Source: G963676095 sp963676095 (lineage in GTDB: Bacteria; Bacteroidota; Bacteroidia; Bacteroidales; Prolixibacteraceae). From it: DNA of 64,000 nucleotides. Positions within the stretch are counted from its first letter, which is position 1. Each line of letters starts with the position of its first letter. Where the stretch lies: positions 2,728,001 to 2,792,000 of the forward strand of contig OY781040.1 in the NCBI GenBank assembly GCA_963676095.1, read 5' to 3'. The translations under genes and the position numbers were made by a program. The notes under the pieces are model-generated. The model was not told the DNA's origin. It did no database searches and saw only the letters and a program-made list of their open reading frames with translations. Below are positions 34,822 through 44,227 of the stretch, piece after piece.

Positions 34822-35196
34822 CCAAAAAGTCTTTGGTGTTGTTCGTATCGCATAGGAATGTGAGTCCGTTTCACCAACCTTTGGGAGGGTGTCTCACACG
34901 TGTTAGTGAGGGAGGCCCCGCTGATTGGGAAAGGATGGATACAACCGATACTTCTGTAAAAGAACAAAATGGAGAGCAGATTTGACAAAGGAATGCAGAC
35001 AAATGACTACTTTTATATCTGTTAAAAACAGTAAGAACAGCCGGGTCTCCCTTCGCCGGGACAGCCTTAAAAGTGCCTGAGCTGTATGCCGGGAAACCGG
35101 TAAAGCTTGCCCCGGATTTTCGGCATATAGTTCTGAAGGGGCGTAAACGACCCGGTGGAGCAATGTTAATCGCACACCACAGATAAAAGAAATGAT

Positions 35197-35901
35197 ATGG
35201 CAACAACCCTTTTTCAAAAAGAACTTCTAAACGAAATAAAAAAGCAAAAAGTTGACTTTGTACGTTTTGTTGACATATCTCACTTGACTACAGAGCAAAA
35301 TAAAGGATATCCAACTGCAATTTTAATAGGCATTACATTATCAAAAGAGTATCTCAGAAAAGTAGCCAGCACCCCTGATTATGTTGAGCAAATGAAAGTC
35401 AATAGAACAATTAAAGATGATGAATTTCATTTAACCGAAATAAAAACGGATAAAATTGCTGACCACCTTGAAAACTATCTTGGATTTAGGGGATTTAAAG
35501 CCTATTCGCAATCAGAGGATAATATTCTAAAAACAGGATATTACGACAAAGAAAAAAAAACAACGCCATTGCCTCATAAAACAATTGCCGGATTAGCCGG
35601 ATTAGGATGGATAGGGAAGCATAACCTATTAGTGACTAATGAATATGGAAGTGCAATTAGTATGTGTTCTGTTTTGACAAATGCCCCATTGGAATCAAAA
35701 CGGCAGGAGCCATTAAACCCACGCTGTGGAAATTGTAACGTTTGTAAAGAAGTATGTAAAGCCAATGCAATAAAAGGTAAAATTTGGAATTGCGGAATTG
35801 CAAGAGAAAAAATAGTTGACGTTTTTTTATGTACCACTTGTTTTCAGTGTGTTGTACAGTGCCCCTGGACACAAAAATATATTAAAGGGAAAAATGAATA
35901 G
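35197..35901 (+). CDS. QueG-like 4Fe-4S protein
   Basis: Protein of 234 residues related to epoxyqueuosine reductase (QueG). It has the DUF1730-like core (TIAGLAGLGWIGKHNLLVTN) and two ferredoxin-type cluster motifs, Cys177/180/183/187 (CGNCNVCKEVC) and Cys212/215/218/222 (CTTCFQCVVQC). QueG proteins are normally over 300 residues with a C-terminal HEAT-like part, which is missing here, so this is a short paralogue whose substrate is unknown. True QueG carries out the last step of queuosine synthesis in tRNA. It lies alone after the gene-free region, with a small lipoprotein-like frame overlapping its end. Confidence 0.8.
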   Translation: MATTLFQKELLNEIKKQKVDFVRFVDISHLTTEQNKGYPTAILIGITLSKEYLRKVASTPDYVEQMKVNRTIKDDEFHLTEIKTDKIADHLENYLGFRGFKAYSQSEDNILKTGYYDKEKKTTPLPHKTIAGLAGLGWIGKHNLLVTNEYGSAISMCSVLTNAPLESKRQEPLNPRCGNCNVCKEVCKANAIKGKIWNCGIAREKIVDVFLCTTCFQCVVQCPWTQKYIKGKNE

Positions 35902-36031
35902 CGTAAACAATCTATTGCTATCGGTAATTTTATTTGCCTCATGCAAAGAGAACCGCTTGTCAAAAGATTATTTGAGAAAAAGAAATATTCCATATACTTT
36001 GATAGTATCAAATGATAGTATCAGGAATTGA
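35894..36031 (+). CDS. Small putative lipoprotein (45 aa)
   Basis: ATG at 35894 overlaps the end of the QueG-like gene by 8 bp. The peptide MNSVNNLLLSVILFASCKEN has a good lipoprotein signal with lipobox FASC, followed by only 27 residues. It could be a genuine small lipoprotein or the 5' end of a truncated gene. No family is recognised. Confidence 0.35.
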   Translation: MNSVNNLLLSVILFASCKENRLSKDYLRKRNIPYTLIVSNDSIRN

Positions 36032-36137
36032 AGAGATGAGACCGCGGTAGTTGATGTTTTTGTGGTTATCCGGAAAAAACCAGGGACAGAACGTTGTTGC
36101 GAATGTCACAGCAACATTATTGGGCGTGTAAAAACAA

Positions 36138-36165
36138 AAAAGGATGGCGCAGTAACCATCCTTTT
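36138..36165. terminator. Bidirectional terminator between convergent genes
   Basis: A perfect 10-bp stem AAAAGGATGG/CCATCCTTTT (arms 36138-36147 and 36156-36165, 8-nt loop) with A- and T-tracts. It lies between the rightward QueG-like unit and the leftward susD gene, and has the same stem as at 34159-34185. Confidence 0.75.
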
Positions 36166-36209
36166 CCTAGTTCAGTTGAAATTTATAGATGTGATCATAT
36201 TAAGATCAT

Positions 36210-37796
36210 TCATTGACCGTCAAACGGATTTTGATCGGCTTCAGATAATGCTTCATTATTCGCCATTTCCATTTGTGGAATCTGACAGATAAACCGGTAG
36301 TCATTTGATGGGATCGTACCCGTTGGCTGTGCATCCGAAGGATTATAACCATCCATATTTGTCAGTCCCCATGTGTAATGCCCTTCAACGTAAGTATCTG
36401 TTTCGCATAAACGGACCAAAGGTTTTTGCAAACGAAGGAGATCGTACATCCCGGCAATACCTTCACAGCAAAGTTCTTTACGCCGTTCAATATAAATAGC
36501 TTCGAGCAGGTCATCCCCTGTTGCATTGGTCAGGTCCTGGACTCCACGGGCCTCCTGCAATCGGTTCAAATAGGTCAATGCCTGTCCATTACCCAAATGG
36601 GCTGATGCTTCGGCCATGATCAGCAGCATCTCTGAACCACGCATTAAAGAAATCTCAGGACGTGTATTTCCCTGAACGGCGCCATCAGCATCGCCATAAT
36701 GTTTGTATTTATCATATGCCCATTTTGTGGACCATTCGGTACTGGCATTGTTCGTCCGTTTCCAGAACTGGTAGCGGTCTTCGGTCTTTTCAAAAAGCTT
36801 TTCAAATGCTCCGTCGGCAAAGAAATCCAGAAAAGAGTAGATGGGGCCATCCGTGTAACCTTCTCCGTATGAAGCATCCTGGTTAAACCAGAAATTAAAC
36901 TGTGTTCCTCCCCCCAGGTTATCGGTATCCGTAAATTTAACAGCCCAGGCCACCTCCGCGTAATTGTTGGTAATAACATCATCAAAACCACTCCTGTATT
37001 CATCCCGGGTCATTAAGGTACTATACTGATTATAGATTGCAGTCGCCTCTATATAAGCATTCTCCCAGTCCTGCATGACCAAATAAACACGGGCAAGGAT
37101 TCCCGAAACAACATATTTATCGATCGTCCATTTGTTTTCCCTCCCGAAATCGGACAGCAATAATTTCGCATCGGCCAGATCGTTGACAATCTGGTTATAA
37201 CATTCTTCGACTGTAGAGCGTGGAAGTGAGCTGCCGTCGGTAGAATGTGTCCGGAGGATCACGCCAGCCTTATCTTTGGCAATAATGTAGGTTTGCTGAT
37301 AGTTCAGGATCAGCGTGAAATAGCAAATACCTCTTATTGCCAGTGCTTGTCCTTTTATCTCCTGTTTAGTTGCATCATCACCTGTGGATGAATCGATGTT
37401 GTCAATTACAATGTTTACCTGGTTGATAATCCGGTAACACATGGACCAGATATATTCAGAGTACCCTGTATAAATTGTTTTTGTATTGGTAAACTCATAA
37501 CAGTCGACCTGCGTGCCGCCCATATTGGTATGGCTCATAACATCAGGCCCGCCAAGATCCACATACATCTGTAACCCCGTCAGGCCCGCATAGACCCGGT
37601 CCTGACCATCAAAGTTAAAATATAATTGCCGGTAGGCAGAGGTAAGGACCATATTCAGGTTGGCCGCACTTGTTAAAACGGTTGCATCGGACACGGCCGT
37701 CGAAGACTGAGTAGTGAGCAGATCTTCACACCCCGCAAAAGAAGCAAGTAATGGAATCAGGACAAATCCCTTGACTATATTGTGTATCCGTCTCAT
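36210..37796 (-). CDS. SusD/RagB-type outer-membrane lipoprotein
   Basis: Protein of 528 residues with lipobox FAGC in MRRIHNIVKGFVLIPLLASF. The SusD pattern includes DLLTTQSSTAVSDATVLTSA, the helical core with IKGQALAIRGICYFTLILNY, SEMLLIMAEASAHLG, LNRLQEARGV and AIYIERRKELCCEGIAGMYD. It pairs with the SusC encoded 19 bp upstream. No hydrolase genes accompany this pair, so the ligand cannot be predicted; it may rely on enzymes encoded elsewhere. Confidence 0.95.
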   Translation of the reverse strand: MRRIHNIVKGFVLIPLLASFAGCEDLLTTQSSTAVSDATVLTSAANLNMVLTSAYRQLYFNFDGQDRVYAGLTGLQMYVDLGGPDVMSHTNMGGTQVDCYEFTNTKTIYTGYSEYIWSMCYRIINQVNIVIDNIDSSTGDDATKQEIKGQALAIRGICYFTLILNYQQTYIIAKDKAGVILRTHSTDGSSLPRSTVEECYNQIVNDLADAKLLLSDFGRENKWTIDKYVVSGILARVYLVMQDWENAYIEATAIYNQYSTLMTRDEYRSGFDDVITNNYAEVAWAVKFTDTDNLGGGTQFNFWFNQDASYGEGYTDGPIYSFLDFFADGAFEKLFEKTEDRYQFWKRTNNASTEWSTKWAYDKYKHYGDADGAVQGNTRPEISLMRGSEMLLIMAEASAHLGNGQALTYLNRLQEARGVQDLTNATGDDLLEAIYIERRKELCCEGIAGMYDLLRLQKPLVRLCETDTYVEGHYTWGLTNMDGYNPSDAQPTGTIPSNDYRFICQIPQMEMANNEALSEADQNPFDGQ

Positions 37797-37815
37797 ATCT
37801 TTTAAATTTTATTGA

Positions 37816-40800
37816 TTAAAATGAAATCTGGATGCCCCCCATGTAAACTCTCCTGGAGTTCGGGTAACCATTGTCTGTAACACTGTTCCCATTGTAATTA
37901 TTTCCCGTAATTCCGGTTTCAGGATCAGTATACCTTTTTTTAGCACAGCCAAAAGTGAGTAAATTGTCGCCCGATAAGTAAACCCGTACATTGGATAGCC
38001 CGACATTGCCAATCATTGACTTTGGCAATGAGTAGCCTAAAATCAGATTTCGCAAACGAATATAATCGTTATTGAAGATCCAGAAATTAGTGGCCCGTCT
38101 CGTACTGGCATAATCATCATTTGACCAGCGGGGAAGATAGGCTATATCTCCCGGCTTTTTCCAGCGATCGCCCACGAGGTCCTGGATAACACCAACTCCA
38201 CCGCGAAGAGTTACTCTTTCCAGATAAATGTAGTCGTACATTTTACCGCCATAGGAATAATAGAGCATGGCTGAAAGATCGAACCCTTTATATCTGAAAC
38301 TGTTGGTCACTGATCCGTAAGCTTTGGGAAGAGCAGATCCCTGCCACTGATAATCGTCGGTTGTTACATCTGCCCAGTTACTGGTAGTTATCCATTTACC
38401 ATCGCCATCCTTGATCCAGAACAAGGCATTTCCCGTTTCCGGGTCCACGCCGGCATTACTTGGCATGAAAAACTCATAGCGTGAATGGCCTTCTGCCATT
38501 TTATATGTAGCTGTACGGTCAGTATAGGTATATTCACCTCCGGGCAAGTACGTTATTTTATTTTTCAGGGACGACCAGTTGGCATCGATATTCCACCTGA
38601 AGTTTCTGGTCTTTAAAATATTGGCGCTCAAAGTAATTTCAAAACCGTAGTTTTCAATATCTCCCAGATTGGTATAAGAACCTGTTGCTGTGCCGGCCTG
38701 TGCCGAAAGCGGCAAATCCTTGTAATAAAGTAAATCTTTGGATTTGCGTTTATAGTATTCGATTGTCCCTGAAAAATTTCTGAATACGGTAAAATCAATT
38801 CCTGCATTGAATTGTTCATTCTTTTCCCATTTCAGATCCGGAGTTGACAAAGTTGAAGGTTTTAATCCTGCATTACCATACATGTCATCCGATTCATAGG
38901 TTGCCTGGTAAGCATAATAACTGCCGATGTTGTCGTTCCCGGTTGCACCGTAACTGGCCCGAAGGGAAAGATTGTCTAGCCATGGAAATTTTTCCATGAA
39001 GAGTTCTTTAGAAATTCGCCATGAAGTTCCTATGGAGAAAAAATTTCCCCAGCGGTTATCCTTTGAAAACCTGGAGGAACCGTCTCTTCTTAAACTGGCA
39101 GATAAATAATATTTATCTTTATATCCGTAATCAATTTTTCCAAGGAAACTTAATAAGGCATATGTATCCTTATAGGAGCTTGCACTCCAGTTTGTAGTTG
39201 CCGATTCCACCTCATACTGATCCAGTTGCATGATTCCTTCACCATAACAATAATCGTAGTAATATCGGTACGAATACAATTCATGTCCTAACAGGGCGCT
39301 AATTGAATGATCGCCAAATTTGTTTTCGTACGTAAGCAGATTATTCCAGGTAAGGGAATTTGTTCGTTGATTTGCGCGGGAAGCATTGCCTCCGCTGGTT
39401 TTTACTGTCACGCCATAAGGCGCCAGCTGATCTGCTCCGTGTACAGCAGACCCGTAATCAATATTTTTAACATTATTGTCGTCAAAGCTAATGTTCGTCC
39501 TGAATTTCAGCTTTTTAGGCAACTTAACCTCAGCATAATAACGGGCAGACAACATGCCGGACATTACGTTACTAAAGCTGGCGTCATCAGGGTTATCCCA
39601 GTAATCACCACGGTTCTCTAACGGATGAATGCCAAAGAAATTATTGCAGTAAGTTCCGTAATCAAGCATCCGGGAACCTGTTTTCTGAGAATATTCCCAA
39701 TCCGTGTTATCCACATTTCTTAAGTAAGGAGAGGCCATTGTTGTACAAAAAACCAAAGCGCGTACAAAGCCTGAATTATTTTGCCTTGAGTTGCTGTATG
39801 CCATATTGCCGCCCATTTCCAGCCAATTGTTTACGCGAGTGGAAATATTGGAACGGAAGGCATACCGTTTGAAATACTGGTTAAGTCCGTAACCCTGATC
39901 ATCCAGGTAAGAACCGGAAAAATAATAGTTCGTTTCTCCGTCAGATGATGTGCCGCTTACATCCAGGCTATAGTCCTGCCTGGTTTTACGGGAATAAACA
40001 GCTCCATACCAGTCATAATCACGTTTGTCCCATACCATCTCCAGATTAGGGTTGATCGTCCCGTCCTCCAGGACATAACATTCATTGATATGTTTAAAAG
40101 GTGATACATAGGAAGATTCTCCGTTTGAGTTGGTGACAGCCTTTAAAATTTTACCCAATACATTACCTGATGCCCATGACCTGGCGTATTCATTGGTTTG
40201 TCCGTATTTATAATACTGGTCATTATACATCCCTTCCCAGGTATTTGTCAATTGCTCACAGGGATTGGCTTTGACAGGATTCTTTACAGCAAGATCTGAG
40301 GTTCCCCAGGCACTTCTGAAGTTTACCTGAGGTTTGTTTGATTTGCCTTTTTTGGTCGTGATCACAACTACTCCGTTTGCTGCACGCGAACCATACAGCG
40401 AAGAGGCAGATGCATCTTTCAGCACAGTCATTGATTCGATATCGGCAGGTGAAATGGAAGTCAGCTTTCCGTCGTATGGCATTCCATCTACAACATATAG
40501 CGGATCAGATGATGCGCTCATCGATCCAATACCACGGATCTGGATACGGGTATCTCCGCCAGGATTTCCTTCATTATTAACGACATTTACACCGGCACTC
40601 ATTCCCTGAAGGGCCTCTGCAAAGCCAGAGCCCGAAATTTTCTCCAGCGTTTCCGATTTCACGACACTGGACGAACCTGTAAAAGTCGATTTCTTTGCTG
40701 TACCATAAGCGACAATCATTACTTCTTCAACTTCAGTAGTATCTTCTTCCAGAATAATATTGAATGTTGACTGTTTATCAACAATGATCTCCTGGGCTTT

Positions 40801-41367
40801 CATTCCTACAAATGAAACGAGTAGGACTGCACCATCGGAAACATTGGTCAGGGAAAAATTGCCCTCGCTGTCACTAACAGTCCCCCTGGTAGTTCCTTTG
40901 ATCGTGATGGTAACACCGACGATAGGTTCTCCCTGCGCACTTTTAATTGTTCCTTTTATTGTCCGGTACTGAGAAGTTCCGAATGAATCGTAGTCCTGCA
41001 AATTCTTGATGATAATGAGACGTCCGTCAATTTTACAGGAAGCGGAAGTTCCTGCAAAAATTTCGGATAGGATCTTTTCAATGTGCGCGTCTTCCATGTT
41101 CACGTTTACCTTCCTTTCCACATCGATTACCTTGCTGCTGTAAAGGAAATAATAATCCGACAGGTCTTCAATCTTCTGCAAAACATCCTTTACCGCCATG
41201 TTATTAACCTTCAGAGAAAGAGTGGCTGTCTGTGACCAGGAAACAGCTGCAAATGTTTGAAAAACACTTGCCAATAGTAGCAAATTCGTTAGTTTCATGT
41301 AAAATAATGTTTTTCTCCACCACGGAGGTAACTGCTTCGCGGCGACTAATTCTGACTTTTTTTTCAT
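37816..41367 (-). CDS. SusC/RagA TonB-dependent transporter with signalling domain
   Basis: Transporter of 1183 residues with a signal sequence (to about 45), an STN domain at about 50-120 (NMAVKDVLQKIEDLSDYYFL), a carboxypeptidase-regulatory-like domain (GTIKSAQGEPIVGVTITIKG), a plug with IQIRGIGSMSASSDPLYVVD and SMTVLKDASASSLYGSRAAN, and a beta-barrel ending RRVYMGGIQISF. The STN domain links it to the FecR/sigma pair encoded immediately upstream (75 bp), so it should control its own operon in response to substrate. Confidence 0.96.
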   Translation of the reverse strand: MKKKSELVAAKQLPPWWRKTLFYMKLTNLLLLASVFQTFAAVSWSQTATLSLKVNNMAVKDVLQKIEDLSDYYFLYSSKVIDVERKVNVNMEDAHIEKILSEIFAGTSASCKIDGRLIIIKNLQDYDSFGTSQYRTIKGTIKSAQGEPIVGVTITIKGTTRGTVSDSEGNFSLTNVSDGAVLLVSFVGMKAQEIIVDKQSTFNIILEEDTTEVEEVMIVAYGTAKKSTFTGSSSVVKSETLEKISGSGFAEALQGMSAGVNVVNNEGNPGGDTRIQIRGIGSMSASSDPLYVVDGMPYDGKLTSISPADIESMTVLKDASASSLYGSRAANGVVVITTKKGKSNKPQVNFRSAWGTSDLAVKNPVKANPCEQLTNTWEGMYNDQYYKYGQTNEYARSWASGNVLGKILKAVTNSNGESSYVSPFKHINECYVLEDGTINPNLEMVWDKRDYDWYGAVYSRKTRQDYSLDVSGTSSDGETNYYFSGSYLDDQGYGLNQYFKRYAFRSNISTRVNNWLEMGGNMAYSNSRQNNSGFVRALVFCTTMASPYLRNVDNTDWEYSQKTGSRMLDYGTYCNNFFGIHPLENRGDYWDNPDDASFSNVMSGMLSARYYAEVKLPKKLKFRTNISFDDNNVKNIDYGSAVHGADQLAPYGVTVKTSGGNASRANQRTNSLTWNNLLTYENKFGDHSISALLGHELYSYRYYYDYCYGEGIMQLDQYEVESATTNWSASSYKDTYALLSFLGKIDYGYKDKYYLSASLRRDGSSRFSKDNRWGNFFSIGTSWRISKELFMEKFPWLDNLSLRASYGATGNDNIGSYYAYQATYESDDMYGNAGLKPSTLSTPDLKWEKNEQFNAGIDFTVFRNFSGTIEYYKRKSKDLLYYKDLPLSAQAGTATGSYTNLGDIENYGFEITLSANILKTRNFRWNIDANWSSLKNKITYLPGGEYTYTDRTATYKMAEGHSRYEFFMPSNAGVDPETGNALFWIKDGDGKWITTSNWADVTTDDYQWQGSALPKAYGSVTNSFRYKGFDLSAMLYYSYGGKMYDYIYLERVTLRGGVGVIQDLVGDRWKKPGDIAYLPRWSNDDYASTRRATNFWIFNNDYIRLRNLILGYSLPKSMIGNVGLSNVRVYLSGDNLLTFGCAKKRYTDPETGITGNNYNGNSVTDNGYPNSRRVYMGGIQISF

Positions 41368-41442
41368 ACATTTAAAGCGTTATATTATTTATTTTAATTG
41401 TAGAGCCGGTGGCGAATGTGCAAGATTCCCCCGGCCCTGTTT

Positions 41443-42468
41443 TTATTTCTTCATTATATATATGGTTGTTTTAGTTCTTCCTGGTTCAGTTTTTTTCAGT
41501 ATCCGGTATTTTACCGGTAACGCGTAGGCAATATGCTCCAGTGTTTGCTCAACTCTTTCATTCTTCAAAGTTGCAGTCAATTTGAATTCTCTCAGTTCTT
41601 TGTCCTGGATAAGGATGTCGACATTATACCAACGGCTTAACTTGAGCATGGCAAGAGGGAATGGTTCGTCTTTCAAAATTAACCTTCCCCCTATCCAGGA
41701 TGAATAGATAGCAGGATCCACCTCCCTTGAAAAGAACTTATCTTCCTGGCTATAGTACTGGACCTGCTGTCCCGGGACCATGTTGATTTGCCTGTTATCC
41801 TTCATCAATTTGACTTTTCCTGACGAAAGCGTCGCCTCAAAATAATGGTCGCTGCTGTATCCCCTTATGTTGAATGAAGTTCCGGTGACGATTGTATTTA
41901 CCATAGGATTTTCCACAACAAACGGTCTTCCCGAATTGGAAGCCACTTCAAAATAAGCTTCCCCGTCCACAAATACCCGGCGCTCTTTCCCGTTAAACTT
42001 TTCAGGATACCTGAATGTGGTCTCGTCATTCAACCATACCTTCGTGCCATCGTCAAGCTGAATTTTTTCCCGTGTCCCGGGTTTTGTAAATAACTCCCTT
42101 TCAAAAAACCGAGCCTGATCTGTCCGGGAATTATAAACAGAAACAAACATAACAGCCGTGGCAATAAGCAATGGAATGAGAAGGATAGCAGCAACACGGA
42201 AAAATAAGGGTATTGGTCTGTACAGGTCCCGCTTAAAGAAAGCCTGTTTACTTCTGTCCATGTTGATCTTGTGATGGATCAGGCCAAGCATCTTTTCAAA
42301 ATCGGGTAAACCCTTCTTTAAAGAAATCTGGTTGTCAGCCCATACCGAGCCCAGCATATCCCTTAGCTGGAGCTCATTTTCAGGATCAGTAAGCCAGTTT
42401 TTTACTTCCTCATAAGCGGAAGGAACAGCATCCTGCTTTAAAAAACTGATTAATTTATAGACATCCAT
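41443..42468 (-). CDS. FecR-type anti-sigma factor
   Basis: Protein of 341 residues: a cytoplasmic sigma-binding N terminus (MDVYKLISFLKQDAVPSAYE), one membrane span at about 92-112 (RVAAILLIPLLIATAVMFV), the periplasmic FecR domain (KIQLDDGTKVWLNDETTFRY, GEAYFEVASNSGRPFVVE, VTGTSFNIRGYSSDHYFEAT) and a C-terminal domain that contacts the SusC STN region. It lies between the sigma factor gene (55 bp) and susC. Confidence 0.95.
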   Translation of the reverse strand: MDVYKLISFLKQDAVPSAYEEVKNWLTDPENELQLRDMLGSVWADNQISLKKGLPDFEKMLGLIHHKINMDRSKQAFFKRDLYRPIPLFFRVAAILLIPLLIATAVMFVSVYNSRTDQARFFERELFTKPGTREKIQLDDGTKVWLNDETTFRYPEKFNGKERRVFVDGEAYFEVASNSGRPFVVENPMVNTIVTGTSFNIRGYSSDHYFEATLSSGKVKLMKDNRQINMVPGQQVQYYSQEDKFFSREVDPAIYSSWIGGRLILKDEPFPLAMLKLSRWYNVDILIQDKELREFKLTATLKNERVEQTLEHIAYALPVKYRILKKTEPGRTKTTIYIMKK

Positions 42469-42523
42469 CGGGCCTTTTTTTTAACTATACGAAACAAACC
42501 AGCCCTAGCACCTATTCACTCTG

Positions 42524-43108
42524 CTATTTTTTTTGAGAAAAAATGATAAAAAAGTAAAGAAGTCCCGGAAACTTATCGGCACCGAGCTTGCTTTTTAAAG
42601 TCTTCAACGCTGAATTCATCTGATTTTCAACTGTTTTAATCGAGATTCCAAGCTGAACGGCAATCTCCCGGTTGGTGAATCCCTGTTCCCTGCTTAGTTT
42701 AAAAATTTGTTTCCTCCGCTCGGGGAAACTCTCGATAATTGTACGTGCGGCAGATTCCTGGCTTTTAAATTCGACTATATATTCCGTTTCGTTGGAGAGG
42801 TATGATCGTGTTGAAGTATAAAAGTCGATCCGTTTTTTCTCGGACTGCTGCTTTCTTATATAAGAAATGGTTTCGTGATGAGTGACCCGGAATAAAAATG
42901 CTTTAAAGGAAAAATATTCATTGATCTGCATCCGCTTTTCCCAAACCTTAACAAAAACAATCTGGGTGATTTCTTCAGCAATAAAGGAATCTTTTGAAAT
43001 ACTGAACACAAAGGCAAAAATACTTTCTGAATAACGTTTAAACAATGCATCGAAAGCATGATAGTCTTCATTCTTTAAAGCGACAATATATTCCTGATCC
43101 GTTTTCAA
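42524..43108 (-). CDS. ECF RNA polymerase sigma factor
   Basis: Protein of 194 residues with region 2 (DYHAFDALFKRYSESIFAFV; EEITQIVFVKVWEKRMQINE) and region 4 (FPERRKQIFKLSREQGFTNR; EIAVQLGISIKTVENQM). It heads the leftward sigma-FecR-SusC-SusD unit. A TATTTTTG element on the minus strand (43131-43138) fits the Bacteroidota -7 consensus, but no good -33 element was found. Confidence 0.94.
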   Translation of the reverse strand: MKTDQEYIVALKNEDYHAFDALFKRYSESIFAFVFSISKDSFIAEEITQIVFVKVWEKRMQINEYFSFKAFLFRVTHHETISYIRKQQSEKKRIDFYTSTRSYLSNETEYIVEFKSQESAARTIIESFPERRKQIFKLSREQGFTNREIAVQLGISIKTVENQMNSALKTLKSKLGADKFPGLLYFFIIFSQKK

Positions 43109-43456
43109 ACAATCCTGTTTGGTTAAGGATCAAAAATAGGGAAATTTCTCAACTTCTATTAACCTTATCTGAATACGATTAACGATTTCTTATTCTATTA
43201 TATCCTTGGTTTCACGGAACAATAAACCTTCAAAAGTTACCCTTATAACTCATTCCGGGAACTTAAATCAAATATTGTTTGAGGGATAAAAATTTCTGTG
43301 CCTTCCGAAGTACCGTCTGAATACTTTCCTTATTTTTTTCACTTCCTGATTTGTAATTAATAGTTTTTTAATGCAGAGCCTGAACGAAATTAAAAATTTC
43401 CCCGTTTGATGATCGCTTATATATTTCTTACATTTGAAAACAACTTCTCAAATAGT
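43109..43456. other. Divergent intergenic region between two sigma-factor genes
   Basis: About 350 bp, AT-rich, no gene. It holds the promoters of both divergent sigma/FecR/SusCD units: a -7-like TATTTTTG on the minus strand at 43131-43138 and a good rightward promoter at 43405-43436. Confidence 0.55.
43405..43436 (+). promoter_or_regulatory. Bacteroidota housekeeping-type promoter for the rightward sigma factor
   Basis: TTTG at 43405-43408 and TACATTTG at 43429-43436 are separated by 20 bp. This fits the TTTG-N19-21-TAnnTTTG consensus of Bacteroidota primary sigma factors. The ATG at 43457 lies just downstream, leaving a short leader, which decides the start of the sigma gene. Confidence 0.7.
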
Positions 43457-44056
43457 ATGACGGTAAGTATTGAACAGCTAGATGGAAGGTTAACAAAAAA
43501 GGGATTACAAACTCTGATGGGTTTATATTCTGATGATTTATTTTTATTCGTCCGGGGAATTGTGCAAAGTAATGAAGTTGCTGAAGAATTAGTCAGCGAT
43601 GTTTTTGTTAAAATCTGGGATAAAAGAGATCATTTTTCGAGTATAAATAATATTAAATCTTACCTGTTCATCCTTGCCAGAAATATTAGTATCTCCTTTA
43701 TCAGGAAGAGTAAGCGAATAAATATAATAAGCATTGAAGAGATTGGCGATTTCTATTTTACCCCATTGGAAAGTGATGGTTCCGAACTATTTGATCAAAA
43801 AATGGTCGACCGGATCAATAAAGCAATTGAATCACTTCCGGCTAAATGTAAAATGGCATTCAACCTGGCAAAAGTAAATGGTTTAAAATATAAGGAAATC
43901 GCCGAAATCATGAAAATTTCCCCTTACACTGTAAAAAACAATATTGCGTATGCTCTTGAAAAGATCTGTTCGGAAGTAGGTGTATACAAAAAAGGAAGTT
44001 CAATCACCCATTCCGACATTTACTTTTTTCTGTTGCAAGCTTATAAAGAAAAGTAA
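43457..44056 (+). CDS. ECF RNA polymerase sigma factor
   Basis: About 199 residues from ATG 43457 (MTVSIEQLDGRLTKKG). Upstream in-frame codons to 43406 overlap the promoter and are excluded. Region 2 is DDLFLFVRGIVQSNEVAEEL and VSDVFVKIWDKRDHF; region 4 is LPAKCKMAFNLAKVNGLKYK and EIAEIMKISPYTVKNNI. It starts the rightward unit sigma-FecR-SusC-SusD plus two lipoproteins and is divergent from the neighbouring sigma-headed unit. Confidence 0.93.
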   Translation: MTVSIEQLDGRLTKKGLQTLMGLYSDDLFLFVRGIVQSNEVAEELVSDVFVKIWDKRDHFSSINNIKSYLFILARNISISFIRKSKRINIISIEEIGDFYFTPLESDGSELFDQKMVDRINKAIESLPAKCKMAFNLAKVNGLKYKEIAEIMKISPYTVKNNIAYALEKICSEVGVYKKGSSITHSDIYFFLLQAYKEK

Positions 44057-44227
44057 AACAACTATCCAAAACATCGATTGTTCGTTTTACAAATTACGAT
44101 TTTACTGTAAAATATTACCATTTAGCAGCTTATATAATTTCTTCCTGTTTCAATTAAAAAAAGCAAAATTTTTTTAGTCCTTTTTTTTAAAGACGGCGTC
44201 TTTAGTGTTGAAAGGTGCTGAACAATT

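Larger units (their letters stand above)
33645..35196. other. Gene-free, repeat-rich intergenic region
   Basis: These 1.55 kb contain no convincing complete gene. They hold nested inverted repeats at 33695-33778, a TATCTTTG promoter-like word at 34085-34092, a strong hairpin at 34159-34185, a broken sigma-factor tail at 34217-34417 and an inverted repeat at 34791-34821. Base composition is more GC-rich than the flanks. It looks like a decayed region or an insertion hotspot. Confidence 0.6.

Noticed and set aside
35816..36031. 71-residue protein starting inside the QueG-like gene
   Set aside because: Its first 26 codons lie inside the iron-sulfur gene in another frame. Only the part from 35894, which starts with a lipoprotein signal, is plausible.
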